A DNA stretch of 64,000 nt from the NCBI GenBank assembly GCA_002841695.1, contig PHAN01000005.1:31664-95663 (forward strand). Reading direction: 5' to 3'. The number at the start of each line of letters is the position of its first letter. Within the stretch, counting starts at the first letter, position 1. This document shows, piece by piece, positions 16,520 through 24,063 of the stretch. The notes below the pieces were generated by a model. That model was not told the origin of the DNA, made no database searches, and worked only from the letters and a program-made list of their open reading frames with translations. The stretch comes from Elusimicrobia bacterium HGW-Elusimicrobia-1 (lineage in GTDB: Bacteria > Elusimicrobiota > Endomicrobiia > PHAN01). A program made the translations under genes and the position numbers.

Positions 16520-16559
16520 TTACTGCGTAAACCGAACAAAATAACTGCGTAAAGCGAAC
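16520..16559. repeat. Direct repeat units 2 and 3, ACTGCGTAAA(C/G)CGAAC
   Basis: Two copies at 16520-16537 and 16542-16559, start to start 22 bp or about two helical turns, 12 bp from the stop of the tyrosine recombinase. The spacing suggests binding sites for a protein, for example recombinase arm sites or a repressor. Confidence 0.6.
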
Positions 16560-16571
16560 GAAAAAACGCGT

Positions 16572-18476
16572 TTATTTGCGATTTTTCTCGTAAAAATGCT
16601 CTACCAATTCGTCCGGTTCAAAGAAATGAAGCTTGCCTATCTTGGTGGATTTTACCATCCCCTTTTGAACCAAACCGGGGATGGTGGTGGGCACTTTTTC
16701 TTTATACCCGAAAGCAACGGATGCTTTTCGGGAATCGACAAGAGCATTGATGCGGTCTATCTCTTCTTTGAGATACACGATTTTTTTGTTCGACCGCGCC
16801 ATGGGCGTGACCAGCCCCATATGCTCGAGTGTCCTCATCCTCTCGTAGGTCTGAGTTCTGCCGATTCCCCATTTATCCATTACTTCGCGGTAGGTATAGC
16901 ATTGCGCAGCCGGCACGCAGTCCACACAATTCGCCCTGATCGCTTTTTCAATTTCCGTGATTGCGACGCCTAACGGTTCGCTGTCGAACCGTTTTTCGCC
17001 CCGAACGGAATTGATAACAATCTCGATTATCGTCCGCAATATCGCGGATTTGGGCAACGCTTCCGACCTCATAGCGCGGCTATCTTTGTCCAAGCCGTAT
17101 AATTTTTCCACCGCCTCGATTCTCTTGGAGGCATTGCTGTGGAAATATCTCCACGTCTCGTCCAAGTCGGCATGACGGGCGTTCTCGTGAACCTTTTCAA
17201 ATGCCATTCCTTCGTCAACCCAATGAGTGATCCGTGAATGACGGATGATATGCGTCTTATATCCCTTGGGCAGAGATATCCCGGCCTTTTTCAATTGCCT
17301 CGAGAAGATATGGCTATACGATGCCGGCGAGAGCGGTTTGCCCGTTTTGGAAAAAAATATGGGATGATATTCGCGCCCATTTACCGTTATCACAGGCGGA
17401 ACGATACCCTTTGCCGCACAGTATTCCTGCGATATCTTTTTCCAACGGTATAAATCCGCATCCAATCTGTTCAATGGGATGTAGATCCTGTCTTCATGTT
17501 GATCGGGGCGACTTTTTCCGCCGCGCACTACCACGGGCCCCACATTCGCTTTGGATCTTTCATGCGCGGGCAAATCTTCCCAACAAAGATAAACCGTGTC
17601 TTCGCTCCGCAAGGCCGGCTCATACTGGGTCGAGACCATGGCATTATCCCTGATTTGCTCAAATCTTTTCGCCAGTTTCATACTCTCACAACTATCGACG
17701 CCGACTGTCCTGAGTTTTTCGACCTGCTCTTTCGTCAGACAAAACTCGCGCTTCGCGGTTTTATACTTTTCGATGGCGAGCCCTTGGAATATGTTGCCGC
17801 CGAGTTTCCTCTGCCTCAGACCCATCTTGAAGACGCGCCGCAAATTTATTAAAATCGCGGCGATGGCATTCGGGCTTATTTTACGGGAAGTAAACGGACT
17901 CGCGCCGGTCTTTACGAGAATGTCGCAGAATTTCTGCGCGTCGTCACCCGTAAAATCCGACAGCGCGCTCACCGACCTCGCGGGCTCGTTTTTAACCACA
18001 AAGTCCCGGAATGCTTCAAAACTGCGCAGTATCTGTCTCTGCGATTGTTTCTTTATTTTCGAGCCGGTCGTGCGAACGACATGCGCCGCAAGGATATCTT
18101 CTATCTCATGCGCCATTTGCGGCGGCAGCGCCGCGAGTCCTTGTCGTTCTTTTTGGATGATGCACGAGGGCGGAAACGCATCCGGCGACAAAGCCGCGCC
18201 GAAACGACAAAAACTGTTCCAAGCGGTCAACGGCCAGATATTTCTGTCCGACCAGCCGAACTTTTTCCACAGATTTTTCATCATTTCCCTATCGATGGAA
18301 CCGATATCGTAGTCCGTCTCGCACAATATCCGCTCCACGGCGCTGCGATAATTAACCACACGCTTACCCGCGTTGCCCTTCGCCCACTTTTCCACGACTT
18401 CCTTCATGTTTCGCGCATAGTCCGAGTTGCGCAAAAGATTTTCCGTCGATACGGCTGCTTGCTGTTGCTGGTACAT
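16572..18476 (-). CDS. Tyrosine recombinase with C-terminal DNA-binding extension
   Basis: A 634-aa recombinase. An N-terminal SAM-like region (KWAKGNAGKRVVNYRSAVE, about 30-50) precedes the catalytic domain. The first Arg is in YEPALRSEDTVYLCW (about 290-305), the HxxR in THIIRHSRITHW (about 410), the second His in NARHADLDETW and the probable nucleophile Tyr in WRYFH just after. About 170 residues follow the catalytic domain, with a helix-turn-helix (TYREVMDKWGIGRTQTYER) and an excisionase-like end (STKIGKLHFFEPDELVEHF). Ribosome site GGGAGG is 6 nt upstream. The gene heads the leftward element cluster; an intrinsic terminator lies just before its ribosome site. It may move the element or act on DNA structure elsewhere. 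Confidence 0.85.
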   Translation of the reverse strand: MYQQQQAAVSTENLLRNSDYARNMKEVVEKWAKGNAGKRVVNYRSAVERILCETDYDIGSIDREMMKNLWKKFGWSDRNIWPLTAWNSFCRFGAALSPDAFPPSCIIQKERQGLAALPPQMAHEIEDILAAHVVRTTGSKIKKQSQRQILRSFEAFRDFVVKNEPARSVSALSDFTGDDAQKFCDILVKTGASPFTSRKISPNAIAAILINLRRVFKMGLRQRKLGGNIFQGLAIEKYKTAKREFCLTKEQVEKLRTVGVDSCESMKLAKRFEQIRDNAMVSTQYEPALRSEDTVYLCWEDLPAHERSKANVGPVVVRGGKSRPDQHEDRIYIPLNRLDADLYRWKKISQEYCAAKGIVPPVITVNGREYHPIFFSKTGKPLSPASYSHIFSRQLKKAGISLPKGYKTHIIRHSRITHWVDEGMAFEKVHENARHADLDETWRYFHSNASKRIEAVEKLYGLDKDSRAMRSEALPKSAILRTIIEIVINSVRGEKRFDSEPLGVAITEIEKAIRANCVDCVPAAQCYTYREVMDKWGIGRTQTYERMRTLEHMGLVTPMARSNKKIVYLKEEIDRINALVDSRKASVAFGYKEKVPTTIPGLVQKGMVKSTKIGKLHFFEPDELVEHFYEKNRK

Positions 18477-18507
18477 TTTTACCTCCCGTTTGTACGGTTT
18501 TAAAAAT

Positions 18508-18548
18508 AAAAACCGGCGGACACTTGTATGGCGTCAGCCGGTTTTTTT
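18508..18548. terminator. Bidirectional terminator-like hairpin between divergent genes
   Basis: AAAAACCGGC (18508-18517) pairs with GCCGGTTTTTTT (18537-18548), with an inner GAC/GTC. It has a T-run on both strands. On the minus strand it ends about 18 nt before the ribosome site of the tyrosine recombinase, which makes it an attenuator candidate for that gene. Confidence 0.65.
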
Positions 18549-18631
18549 CACTCGCACTACTTTATTATAATGAGCAATGTCGGGGGCACAGCGGCTCCCG
18601 AAATATTTATATTGTAACAGCGGGGTACTTT

Positions 18632-20008
18632 ATGAACTCACCGACCTTATATGAAAGTTTGTTTAATTTCCAGAATTACTGGCGCAACAAAAAGGGCAGG
18701 TTTCTTGTCATAAGCGAAAAAACTTTTAGGACAGCATTAAGAAAGGTAACGAAAAAGCGGGGAAGACAGCTTATCCGACTTGATAAAATGACGGATGCCA
18801 CGACTCTCGACAAAGTAAAAGTGGCGTGGCTAAAAAAACTGAATTACAAATATATATTGCTCGATTCCGACTTCAATGTCGCAAAATTACTGCTGCGGAA
18901 AAACTACGAAGATGTGCTCTCGTCCATATCGGGCGGCGGAAAAAATACAAAGTCGCGCGTTTTATTCATTATAGATGCGCCTGTCAGAAACTTGGTAGGC
19001 GACGCCATCGAAGGAGATGGCGATTACAGTAGCGCGCAAAAAAGTCGTCTGGGGAGATATGGCTTTCTTGATCCCCACACAACCAATATTTCCATTCTGC
19101 AGAATGCCGGTTTATTGCCCGACAAACAAGAAAAAGTATACCCCATAGCCGGCATAAAACTACGGAACAAAATAAACTTCGACAAAAAATATCGGTTGGA
19201 ATTCCTCTGCGCCGAGCCGTTACAAAAACTTGTCAGCCCTCTATTGGGGAATAAACCTCTTCACTGTTACACGATTTGGAATCCCGACACAGACAAATTC
19301 AAGATTGTCGCACACCACAGCAAGTATGAGGTTGAGGTTTTTCCTCCCGGCACAAGCATAGTGGCACCCGTTGTCATCTGCCATATCGGACCAAATGGTT
19401 CAACACGTTTTCAATACCCTGATAACGTCAATTGGAAAGCGGGCATAGGCGAAGCGTTCGATATTTTTTGGAAATCAGGTGGGCAGAAGCAATTGGAAGA
19501 TGCCCTAAAACAAAAGTGTCCGGAATATATGGACCCCGTTCATCTGGAACAACATGTTATAGCGGCTATCCCGGAAGCGCCGGAAACATATAGTCTGACC
19601 ATATACCATAATCGCATTAAATTTGAGGGCGTAGAAATACAAAAGTTTTCGCCACGGAAAAATCAAAAGACCGAAAGTCCTTTGAACAAAAACCACATAA
19701 ATCTGCTGTCTTTTTTATACCAACACCAAAATACATACCATCCGGCGACCGAGTTGGCGAAAAGAATAGGGTTGCCACCCCAAAAACCCGGGAAGAACAT
19801 ATATCAACATAATGTCTATGAAATTGTATACGCCCTGCAACGCGCAATATCAAAATGTTTGGCCCTAAAATACAAAAAAGAAGACCTCAGATTAACGCCC
19901 AATCAAAAACTCAGCGATGATCTCATCGAAATAAGATCTCTTGAAGAAGCAAAACGTATACTTGCTCTTACTCGTAGATATGGCTGCAAACTCTCCCTGA
20001 AAAAATAA
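18632..20008 (+). CDS. Hypothetical protein, 458 aa, with C-terminal winged-helix-like region
   Basis: Not recognised. I choose the ATG at 18632 (MNSPTLYESLFNFQNYW), which follows GGGG 6 nt upstream and a leader with TATAAT at 18566-18571; a longer frame would begin inside the terminator hairpin. The N-terminal 120 residues look like an alpha/beta region (GRFLVISEKTFRTAL, YILLDSDFNVAKLLL, RVLFIIDAPV). The middle is strand-rich. Residues about 355-430 (INLLSFLYQHQNTYHPATEL to ALQRAISK) resemble a winged helix. It is transcribed away from the tyrosine recombinase. A regulatory or DNA-handling role in the element is possible but unproven. Confidence 0.6.
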   Translation: MNSPTLYESLFNFQNYWRNKKGRFLVISEKTFRTALRKVTKKRGRQLIRLDKMTDATTLDKVKVAWLKKLNYKYILLDSDFNVAKLLLRKNYEDVLSSISGGGKNTKSRVLFIIDAPVRNLVGDAIEGDGDYSSAQKSRLGRYGFLDPHTTNISILQNAGLLPDKQEKVYPIAGIKLRNKINFDKKYRLEFLCAEPLQKLVSPLLGNKPLHCYTIWNPDTDKFKIVAHHSKYEVEVFPPGTSIVAPVVICHIGPNGSTRFQYPDNVNWKAGIGEAFDIFWKSGGQKQLEDALKQKCPEYMDPVHLEQHVIAAIPEAPETYSLTIYHNRIKFEGVEIQKFSPRKNQKTESPLNKNHINLLSFLYQHQNTYHPATELAKRIGLPPQKPGKNIYQHNVYEIVYALQRAISKCLALKYKKEDLRLTPNQKLSDDLIEIRSLEEAKRILALTRRYGCKLSLKK

Positions 20009-20198
20009 ATTCCCCGTTTTAAACTCGCGAAATCCCCCAGAAACAACGCCCGATTTATAAACTGTATCCCAAAATCCCCAAAATAACACCATCCCCGCCG
20101 GTACCCTTCGTCGAATATCTACAACAATAGATACACCTGCGTCGTCCAAAATAGCCAAACTTCAAAAAAAAGCACTCATTATCTGATTTAATGTGCCC

Positions 20199-20661
20199 AT
20201 GCTACGCAAAGCCATGGACACATTATCCGACCCCACTCTCTACACCAAAAAAGCGGACTGCGCTAAAAAACGAAATATTCGCGCGAAAACCGCAACCAAA
20301 CCACAGATACTCTGCCCTGTTGTGGCAATCAACCAAACCTCAGACATAAATTGTGCTTCAAATAGTCTGCCCGCGGGGGATGCCTGCAACATAATCACAA
20401 ACGGGAACGACACGGTTAAAACTCAATCGTTTACGGCAAAACGCCGCAAAAGCATTTTGGAAACTTATATTAACAAGTGGGCAGAAGAAAATAAACCGCA
20501 AAAAACCACAAATTATAAGGAAGCCGTAAAAATATTACTCGAAGCGGTCGACTATGACATTACGCAACTAACCGGATACATTGGGGGCAAAAAAAATCGG
20601 GGACATTTGGTTTGTCGAAAGAAAATCTTTTATGGACTGGCTCAGAAAACGCAATGCCTAA
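20199..20661 (+). pseudogene. Helix-turn-helix (excisionase-like) gene with a frame shift at an A8 tract
   Basis: The first frame encodes a variable N-terminus and then a domain shared with the N-terminus of the tyrosine recombinase: KWAEENKPQKTTNYKEAVK and VDYDI, against KWAKGNAGKRVVNYRSAVE and TDYDI. At 20587-20600 the sequence GGGGGCAAAAAAAATC breaks the frame. In the +1 frame it continues AKKIGDIWFVERKSFMDWLRK, an HTH_17/excisionase pattern, and stops at 20659-20661, where the stop overlaps the next start (ATGCCTAA). That overlap argues that the shifted frame is the ancestral one. Either one A was gained, or slippage at A8 makes both products. The true start is uncertain and no good ribosome site is seen. 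Confidence 0.6.
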
Positions 20662-20851
20662 ACTAAGTCCCGCGGACATTACCGAATTCAAAGAAATCTA
20701 CAAAACCCGCTACGGGCGGGATTTGTCCGACGAGGACGCTTACCGGCTCGCAAGCCGGCTGTTGAACTTATACGAGGCGGTATATCTGTCTCCGCGGCTC
20801 AATGACGAAACGCCCGGGGATACGACCATAAAAAAACTATCCGGAAGTTGA
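20654..20851 (+). CDS. Small conserved-looking helical protein, 65 aa
   Basis: Begins MPKLSPADITEFKEIYKTRY and continues with GRDLSDEDAYRLASRLLNLYEAVY, a two-helix pattern I associate with short proteins common next to recombinases and plasmid genes in candidate-phylum genomes. The function of that group is not known to me. The ATG at 20654 overlaps the stop of the preceding helix-turn-helix frame by 8 bp, which supports coupled translation and selects this start over an earlier in-frame ATG at 20612. Confidence 0.65.
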   Translation: MPKLSPADITEFKEIYKTRYGRDLSDEDAYRLASRLLNLYEAVYLSPRLNDETPGDTTIKKLSGS

Positions 20852-20916
20852 CGAATGGCCGTCTCCGGTTTATTATATATATTGGGCGCCATTGAAAGCC
20901 CGCAAGGAGGCAAAGT

Positions 20917-21597
20917 ATGCGTACTATCAAAGCTTTAAGCCGGTCGCCGTTTAAACCGGTCGTATCCCTTGAAAAAATCAAGGGAATGCTCGTGAAGCTT
21001 TACGAGGAGATTGAAACCGGAGCGACGGAAGTCCAAAAAGCCGTGTCGTGCAGGGATCTGCTTCTGGTGGGTTTGTTATCCTGCCATATGCTCAGGCCAA
21101 CAACCCTTCCGAATCTGCGTCTCCGTGGCCGCCGAGGCAGTATAACTCGGCGCGGCGGCACGGGAAAATGGTATCTCGCGCTCTACCCCGGCGACAGTAA
21201 GTGTTTGTCGCGAACAGTCCGGTTTCCCCTGATGAGTTGCCTCGTCAAAGCCCACGAACTTTGGATAAGCCGTTACCGTTCGGTTCTGGCCGGCGACGGT
21301 ATCGCAAAGGGGCGTTATCTCGTCTGCGAGTGTGGCCGGGCGTTAGGCATGGATGGCGTTCATCGACTCGCTCGCAGTATAACCAAGCGCTTGCTGGACT
21401 CGGAGATAGTACCGTATTCTCTGCGTCTTATGACGGCGGCGGAATTGGTGCGGATGGACGATAAAAACAGACGGGCAGTGGCGAGAATGCTCTTGTACAA
21501 AGAGGATTTCAGAGATGCGCATTTGATCAGCGTCTCGGCCGTCGAGAACGAGCTTCAAAAGATCGACGAGATTTGGGATAACTTAAAAGGAGCTTAA
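20917..21597 (+). CDS. Degenerate tyrosine recombinase-like protein, 226 aa
   Basis: Only a catalytic-domain-like region is present. CRDLLLVGLLSCHMLRPTTL matches the first helix pair with its Arg, a beta-hairpin follows, and PYSLRLMTAAELVRM matches the HxLRxTxAT motif with His replaced by Tyr. The next motif (LGH in active enzymes) reads MLLYKEDFRDAHLI, lacking both the His and the nucleophile Tyr at its usual place. Both Arg remain, so it may bind DNA without cutting, for example as a directionality or repressor factor. Ribosome site AAGGAGG is 8 nt upstream. It precedes the serine recombinase by 87 bp. Confidence 0.55.
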   Translation: MRTIKALSRSPFKPVVSLEKIKGMLVKLYEEIETGATEVQKAVSCRDLLLVGLLSCHMLRPTTLPNLRLRGRRGSITRRGGTGKWYLALYPGDSKCLSRTVRFPLMSCLVKAHELWISRYRSVLAGDGIAKGRYLVCECGRALGMDGVHRLARSITKRLLDSEIVPYSLRLMTAAELVRMDDKNRRAVARMLLYKEDFRDAHLISVSAVENELQKIDEIWDNLKGA

Positions 21598-21684
21598 AAA
21601 ACGGAGGCGTCCGCCAATAGAAAATAGCGGTCAGAGTGTTAATTCTGTTTGCACAAAAAACACCGCCGAAAAGGAGCTAACGAC

Positions 21685-23394
21685 ATGGGCATCACCGATA
21701 AGAAAATCATCTACCTCAAGTACATCCGCAAGTCGACCGAGAGCGACGACCAGCAGGTGCTTTCGATAGAATCGCAAAACTCAGAACTAACCAAACTCGC
21801 CCAGCGCGAAAAACTCGAATTCGCCGACCTGCCGCCGGAATCAAAATCGGCGAAGATGCCCGGAGAGCGGCCCGTCTTCAAAGAAATGCTCAAACAAATC
21901 AGAAAGAGCGACGGTATGGGCATACTCTCGTGGCACCCCGACCGTCTTTCAAGAAACGCGCTGGACGCGGCGGAACTGATACATCTTATGGACATCGGCA
22001 AACTTCTTGAAATACGCACGCCGTCGTCGGTGTTCATCAACACTCCCAATGACAAATTTTTGCTCAGCATGCTTTGCAGCGCGGCAAAACTCGAGAACGA
22101 CAACAAAGGCATCAACGTTAAGCGCGGGCTTAAAACGAAAGCCGAGAACGGCTGGTATCCCACCGTCGCGCCGATAGGTTATCTCAACGACCGCCCCAAC
22201 GATAAAGGAAAGCGTGAAATAAAAGTCGACCCGGAGCGTTTCGACCTTGTTAGAAAAATGTTCGACCTGATGCTTTCGGGCGCATACACTCCGCCTCAAA
22301 TTCTTACAATCGTCACCGACAAATGGGGCCTGCGCATGCGGAACGGTCATCCGATATGCAGAAGCTCCATTTACAGGATATTCACCGACCCGTTTTATAT
22401 GGGCATTTTCGAATATCCCCAGGGAAGCGGCACGTGGTATACGGGCAAACACAAACCGATGATAACCGCAAACGAGTTCGACACCATACAGATACGCCTG
22501 GGGCGCAAAGGCAAACCCCGTCCGCAAAAATATTTCTTCCCCTTCACCGGCATGGTGACCTGCGGCGAGTGCGGCTCGACTATCGTCGCCGATAAAAAGT
22601 GCCATATAATATGCTCCGAGTGCCGTTTCAAGTTCTCAGGCAAAACGGCCACAATCTGTCCCCGCTGTCATACCGCCGTCGAAGATATGAAAAACCCGAA
22701 AATCCGCACCTATGTCTACTACGGCTGCACGCACAAGAAAAATCCCGCCTGCTCGCAGCGCGGATGGCTCAGGGCGGAGGATTTGAGGCAACAGGCGGTC
22801 GACGTGCTTGAAAGCATAGAGATACCGGAAGTGTTCCACCGGTGGGCGATGAAGCGGCTGCGCAGACACAACCGTCAGGAGACCGAGGCCAGAAACGGAA
22901 TGCTTTCGGATTTGAAAAGACGGATGGAGGAGTGCAACAAAAAAATATCGGGGATTATCGATATGAGAGCGGCCGGGGAATTAAACGCCGAGGAGTTCGT
23001 CGCAAGGAAAGGCGATCTCGTGAAAGAGAAACTGCGGGTCGAAGAACTGATGAACGACAATTTTCACAATGTCGACAAGTGGCTTGAGGCGGCCGAGAGG
23101 ATTTTTGATTTTGCGCGGGACGCCAGGAAATCCTTTGAGACGGGCGATACCGACACTATGCGCAGGATAATGTCGGCGCTTGGCTCGAACCTGGCGCTGA
23201 AGAATAAATCTCTGACGGTAAAAATGGAAAAACCCCTCGAAATTATGGAAAAAATCTCGTCCGGGGTTAAAAAAATTCCAGGCGCGCTCGAACCTGATAA
23301 TTCGCCTGAAAATATAGAGAAAATCGAGAGGATGTACGCCGAGAGTCCAGTAATACTCCCCGGGGTGGACTCGAACCACCAGCCCTGCGATTAA
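21685..23394 (+). CDS. Large serine recombinase
   Basis: A 569-aa site-specific recombinase. The resolvase domain covers about residues 8-150, with the nucleophile Ser in YIRKSTES and the Arg-rich motif in WHPDRLSRNALD. A recombinase domain follows (NGWYPTVAPIGYL onward). A zinc beta-ribbon holds CGECGS, CSECRF and CPRCHT, then comes a long coiled coil (about 400-480). The start at 21685 has AAGGAG 8 nt upstream. The last 13 codons (LPGVDSNHQPCD then stop) are antisense to tRNA-Asn, so the natural end of the protein was probably replaced when the element joined the tRNA gene. It is the best candidate for the enzyme that placed this region. Confidence 0.93.
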   Translation: MGITDKKIIYLKYIRKSTESDDQQVLSIESQNSELTKLAQREKLEFADLPPESKSAKMPGERPVFKEMLKQIRKSDGMGILSWHPDRLSRNALDAAELIHLMDIGKLLEIRTPSSVFINTPNDKFLLSMLCSAAKLENDNKGINVKRGLKTKAENGWYPTVAPIGYLNDRPNDKGKREIKVDPERFDLVRKMFDLMLSGAYTPPQILTIVTDKWGLRMRNGHPICRSSIYRIFTDPFYMGIFEYPQGSGTWYTGKHKPMITANEFDTIQIRLGRKGKPRPQKYFFPFTGMVTCGECGSTIVADKKCHIICSECRFKFSGKTATICPRCHTAVEDMKNPKIRTYVYYGCTHKKNPACSQRGWLRAEDLRQQAVDVLESIEIPEVFHRWAMKRLRRHNRQETEARNGMLSDLKRRMEECNKKISGIIDMRAAGELNAEEFVARKGDLVKEKLRVEELMNDNFHNVDKWLEAAERIFDFARDARKSFETGDTDTMRRIMSALGSNLALKNKSLTVKMEKPLEIMEKISSGVKKIPGALEPDNSPENIEKIERMYAESPVILPGVDSNHQPCD

Positions 23395-23427
23395 CAGTCG
23401 CATGCTCCACCATTGAGCTACCGGGGA
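23356..23427 (-). tRNA. tRNA-Asn (anticodon GTT)
   Basis: A 72-nt cloverleaf: acceptor TCCCCGG/CCGGGGA with discriminator G, D-stem GCTC/GAGC, anticodon stem TGCGA/TCGCA around CTGTTAA, and T-arm GGTGG TTCGAGT CCACC. CCA is not encoded. Its 3' half is overlapped by the end of the serine recombinase gene on the other strand, the usual arrangement when an element uses a tRNA 3' end as its attachment site. Confidence 0.96.
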
Positions 23428-24063
23428 ATTAGTTGAGACGATAACGGCCGCGCTGCGGTTTTTCCGTCGGAGAAACCGTTTCGGGCGACCGGTTTAAAGG
23501 CATTTTCTGATTTTTGCGACGTCTCCTGAAAACGACCTGCTTTTGCGATGATTACAGATTTTTTACAGATTTTGTCGCATACTTATGGTGCGGCCTGTTC
23601 AAATTGACAGCGTTATTCTACAAAAAAACGCGGGGAACGGCAAGTGCCGTAGGCGCAATATCTCAATCGCGGCAGGGACTTCGCAAGATATAGCCGCCCA
23701 CAATCGGACCGGCTTTGGCTTTTCCGCTACCGCCGAGCGTTTCGTCTTTTTTTATTTCATAGAAAGATACGGCGCCGAAAACGAAAACATCTTGAGAATG
23801 CGTCTTCTTCTGATTATATTCAGGGCGGCGCAGATTTCAACCCTGTGAAAGTAACGGCTCATGGCCGCCGAAGTCGGATATTTTTTTAAATTAAAGATAA
23901 GTTTTAATGAAGGCGCGGCGGGTGAGCAACGCCTCAGGAAAAGTTTTGCGCTCGTACCCTGAGGTTCCGGTTATTTGAACGACCGAGTTTCCGTGGCTGA
24001 CAGACAAAAAATTCGGCCTTTGATAATTTTGTCATACCGGCTACCGCGGGTCGGAACAACCCA
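23428..24063. other. Gene-free stretch upstream of tRNA-Asn and downstream of hemL
   Basis: No convincing coding frame on either strand; short frames at 23585-23848 and elsewhere lack ribosome sites. It contains the tRNA promoter (next entry) and an inverted pair CCTCAGG/CCTGAGG around 23932-23965. I recognise no known RNA family. Confidence 0.6.
23615..23643 (-). promoter_or_regulatory. Sigma-70 type promoter for tRNA-Asn
   Basis: TTGCCG (23638-23643), a 17-nt spacer and TAGAAT (23615-23620) read on the minus strand towards tRNA-Asn, about 190 nt upstream of its mature 5' end. The long leader would need processing. Confidence 0.5.

Noticed and set aside
16345..16559. Replication origin with iterons
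   Set aside because: Only three repeats, no replication initiator gene and no AT-rich unwinding tract nearby; kept as protein-binding repeats only.
23428..24063. Known structured RNA (4.5S, 6S, tmRNA, RNase P RNA or a riboswitch)
   Set aside because: I compared the visible hairpins with the signatures I know and found none; the stretch is also not upstream of a gene on a fitting strand except tRNA-Asn.
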